From: Candidatus Thalassarchaeaceae archaeon
GTDB taxonomy: Archaea > Thermoplasmatota > Poseidoniia > Poseidoniales > Thalassarchaeaceae
Direction: 5' to 3'
Length of the DNA: 5,533 nucleotides
Assembly (NCBI GenBank): GCA_029250425.1
Contig: JAQXFF010000164.1
Span: 1 to 5,533, forward strand
Part shown: positions 4,230 through 5,533 of the stretch, in pieces
Layout of the letters: every line of letters starts with the position of its first letter
How positions within the stretch are numbered: position 1 is the stretch's first letter
The notes under the pieces: generated by a model
What the model saw: the letters and a program-made list of their open reading frames with translations, nothing else
Told to the model about the DNA's origin: nothing
The model's database searches: none
Translations under genes and position numbers: made by a program

Positions 4230-5533
4230 TCACTGTGTGTGAATAACCCATGATCCACTTTCCGCATCATATCGTCTGAGGCTCCCATCCGGTTCTTGGC
4301 ACCATGAGATGCCAGTCTCATCCGCCCATGTGATCTGTCCATGTTCATTTGTTGTGGCGTGTGCTGGAGGCATGATTTGTGTCACCGTCTGTACTTCGAA
4401 CGTAGTTGATGAATCGGTTGCAGCAACACCAGCCATGGCATAGATGTCCTCGGAAGGCTGTGGTTCCATACTGAAGGCACCATCGTATGAATCGCCCTCA
4501 CCTGCCCCTCCTGCTCGGCGCATGAGGAATACAGCCGTTCCACCGATTCCGACGAATACAACAAGCACAAGTGCAATCCAGAACGGCATTGAAACTCCAC
4601 CTTCATCTACAGAGCGACTCGCATCTGCTGGGTAATCATCAGCCACATCTCCCACACCATCTCCGTCAGTGTCTACAAATTCATTGGGGTCTTCAGGGAA
4701 TTCGTCTTCAGCATCATTGACACCATCGTTGTCCGTGTCAATTTGACTCAAACTGCAGCCTTGGTTGTCCACTGATTGGCCCGCAGGTGTGCTTGGGCAA
4801 GAATCGGTTGCATCCATCACTCCGTCTTCATCTTCATCCACTTGTTCAGGCGAACATCCATCGGCGCGTGGATTCCAAATGGTCATTGTATTTGCACACT
4901 GATCCAAATCATTGGTCACACCATCGTTGTCATCATCAAGTTCGGAAGGTGCACAACCAAAGTTGTCAACGGTCGAACCAGCGGGGCTGTTTGGACAATT
5001 GTTATCCATTGCATCGCTGACACCATCGCCATCCTCATCTCGTTGTGTTGAATCACATCCTTCTGCATCGGCGTTGTAACCCGGTTGTGTCATTGGGCAG
5101 AGATCATCTGCATCCATCACGCCATCATTGTCAGTATCGCGTTGTGCGGCACCGCAACCAGTATTGTCGGCAACATCGAGTGTTGAGGTGTAAGGGCATA
5201 GATCATCGGCGTCATAGATCCCGTCTTCATCAGAATCCCATTCTGTATCTGCGCATCCATATCCATTCACAGTCGCCCCAGGTGGGCTGGCTTGGCATTG
5301 ATCCAGATGATCCTTGATGCCATCATTATCCGTGTCACGCTGACTTGCAGCACAACCGTAACCATCCACAGCTTCACCTTGTGGCGAACCAGGACATGCA
5401 TCTAATGCGTCATTGATTCCATCCATGTCACCATCTTTCTGAGAATCGCTGCAACCCATTGCATCTACAACTTCTCCACCGGGTGTGTTTGGACAGGTGT
5501 CTCCATCGTTTGTCACACCATCGTTATCATCAT
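4230..5533 (-). CDS. Thrombospondin type 3 repeat surface protein with C-terminal membrane anchor and cytoplasmic tail, N-terminus missing
   Basis: The frame stays open to the right edge (433 residues visible), so the true start, signal peptide and any N-terminal domains are outside; the GTG at 5516 is an internal codon. Residues 1 to about 305 are Asp-rich calcium-binding type repeats of the form DxDxDGxxDxxDxCPxTPxGxxVDxxGCxxSQxD. There are eight Cys-bearing units, then a degenerate Cys-free stretch with DTDGDGVGD and DYP. Two cysteines per unit are always 14 residues apart and probably form a disulfide. A membrane helix at about 314-337 (PFWIALVLVVFVGIGG onward) is followed by RR, giving a type I topology with the repeats outside. 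The tail of about 95 residues ends in a Trp/Asp/Gly-rich segment (ITWADETGISWCQEPDG, then RYDAESGSW). Thrombospondin type 3 repeats bind calcium and make stiff stalks. Inference: a surface stalk, adhesin or enzyme carrier. Any activity would be in the missing N-terminal part. Confidence 0.93.
   Translation of the reverse strand, partial: DDNDGVTNDGDTCPNTPGGEVVDAMGCSDSQKDGDMDGINDALDACPGSPQGEAVDGYGCAASQRDTDNDGIKDHLDQCQASPPGATVNGYGCADTEWDSDEDGIYDADDLCPYTSTLDVADNTGCGAAQRDTDNDGVMDADDLCPMTQPGYNADAEGCDSTQRDEDGDGVSDAMDNNCPNSPAGSTVDNFGCAPSELDDDNDGVTNDLDQCANTMTIWNPRADGCSPEQVDEDEDGVMDATDSCPSTPAGQSVDNQGCSLSQIDTDNDGVNDAEDEFPEDPNEFVDTDGDGVGDVADDYPADASRSVDEGGVSMPFWIALVLVVFVGIGGTAVFLMRRAGGAGEGDSYDGAFSMEPQPSEDIYAMAGVAATDSSTTFEVQTVTQIMPPAHATTNEHGQITWADETGISWCQEPDGSLRRYDAESGSWVIHTQ
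4605..5533 (-). repeat. Tandem thrombospondin type 3 repeat array, about 99-bp period
   Basis: Within the gene the coding repeats recur every 33 residues (99 bases); one unit has 34 because of an extra Asn in DNNCP. Eight units carry the CP...GC pair, and a ninth degenerate stretch without Cys leads to the membrane helix. Units vary in sequence: two lack the Pro after the first Cys (CQAS, CANT), and two have a divergent middle (STLDVADN, TIWNPRAD). They are therefore old duplications under protein-level constraint, not recently copied DNA. The array continues past the right edge. Confidence 0.9.

Noticed and set aside
4776..5317. Plus-strand open frames rich in His, Arg and Ile
   Set aside because: They are antisense to the thrombospondin repeats. 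Their composition is the complement of Asp/Gly/Asn codons, and they have no independent support.
5514..5516. GTG as the start of the repeat protein
   Set aside because: The frame continues upstream with DDNDG, the normal beginning of another repeat unit, and there is no signal peptide, so the gene is cut by the window edge.
4605..5533. Regular repeats resembling a CRISPR array
   Set aside because: The 99-base period is a translated protein repeat with variable codons. There are no identical short repeats separated by unique spacers.

Overview
The window looks like a gene-dense piece of an archaeal chromosome, most plausibly a marine planktonic euryarchaeon of the Marine Group II (Poseidoniales) kind. 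Three things point there. GMP synthase is present only as the stand-alone ATP-pyrophosphatase/dimerisation subunit, the split form typical of archaea. Surface proteins with thrombospondin type 3 repeats and a single C-terminal membrane anchor are common in that group. Genes are tightly packed with stop/start overlaps. The lineage is an inference from gene content, since no ribosomal or other phylogenetic marker is present.

Layout from left to right. Positions 1-1070 (minus) hold a secreted, membrane-anchored M24-family metallopeptidase (Xaa-Pro/methionine aminopeptidase fold) that runs off the left edge. Diverging from it is a plus-strand gene (about 1138-2073) for an unrecognised four-helix membrane protein with a cytoplasmic C-terminal domain. 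Its stop codon abuts the stop codon of the next, convergent gene in a shared TAATTA. From there to the right edge everything is on the minus strand. Read in transcription order: a long gene for a thrombospondin type 3 repeat, calcium-binding type surface protein (4230-5533, N-terminus beyond the right edge), a short intergenic region with an inverted repeat and a weak TATA-like element, an unrecognised soluble protein (3502-4143), purE (3020-3505) and guaAb (2074-3018).

The unknown gene, purE and guaAb form a compact operon. The unknown gene and purE share an ATGA overlap, and one base separates the purE stop from the preferred guaAb ATG, with clear Shine-Dalgarno sequences inside the preceding gene. 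PurE acts in the middle of de novo IMP synthesis (N5-CAIR to CAIR), and GuaAb performs the amination of XMP to GMP, so the operon joins two steps of purine synthesis. The unknown gene at its head is the best candidate for something new in the window. The two surface proteins (peptidase and repeat protein) fit a lifestyle of degrading and binding extracellular protein or particles.

I see no RNA gene, CRISPR array, insertion sequence or integration site. No intergenic stretch exceeds about 100 bases, and apart from the features listed the window is coding.
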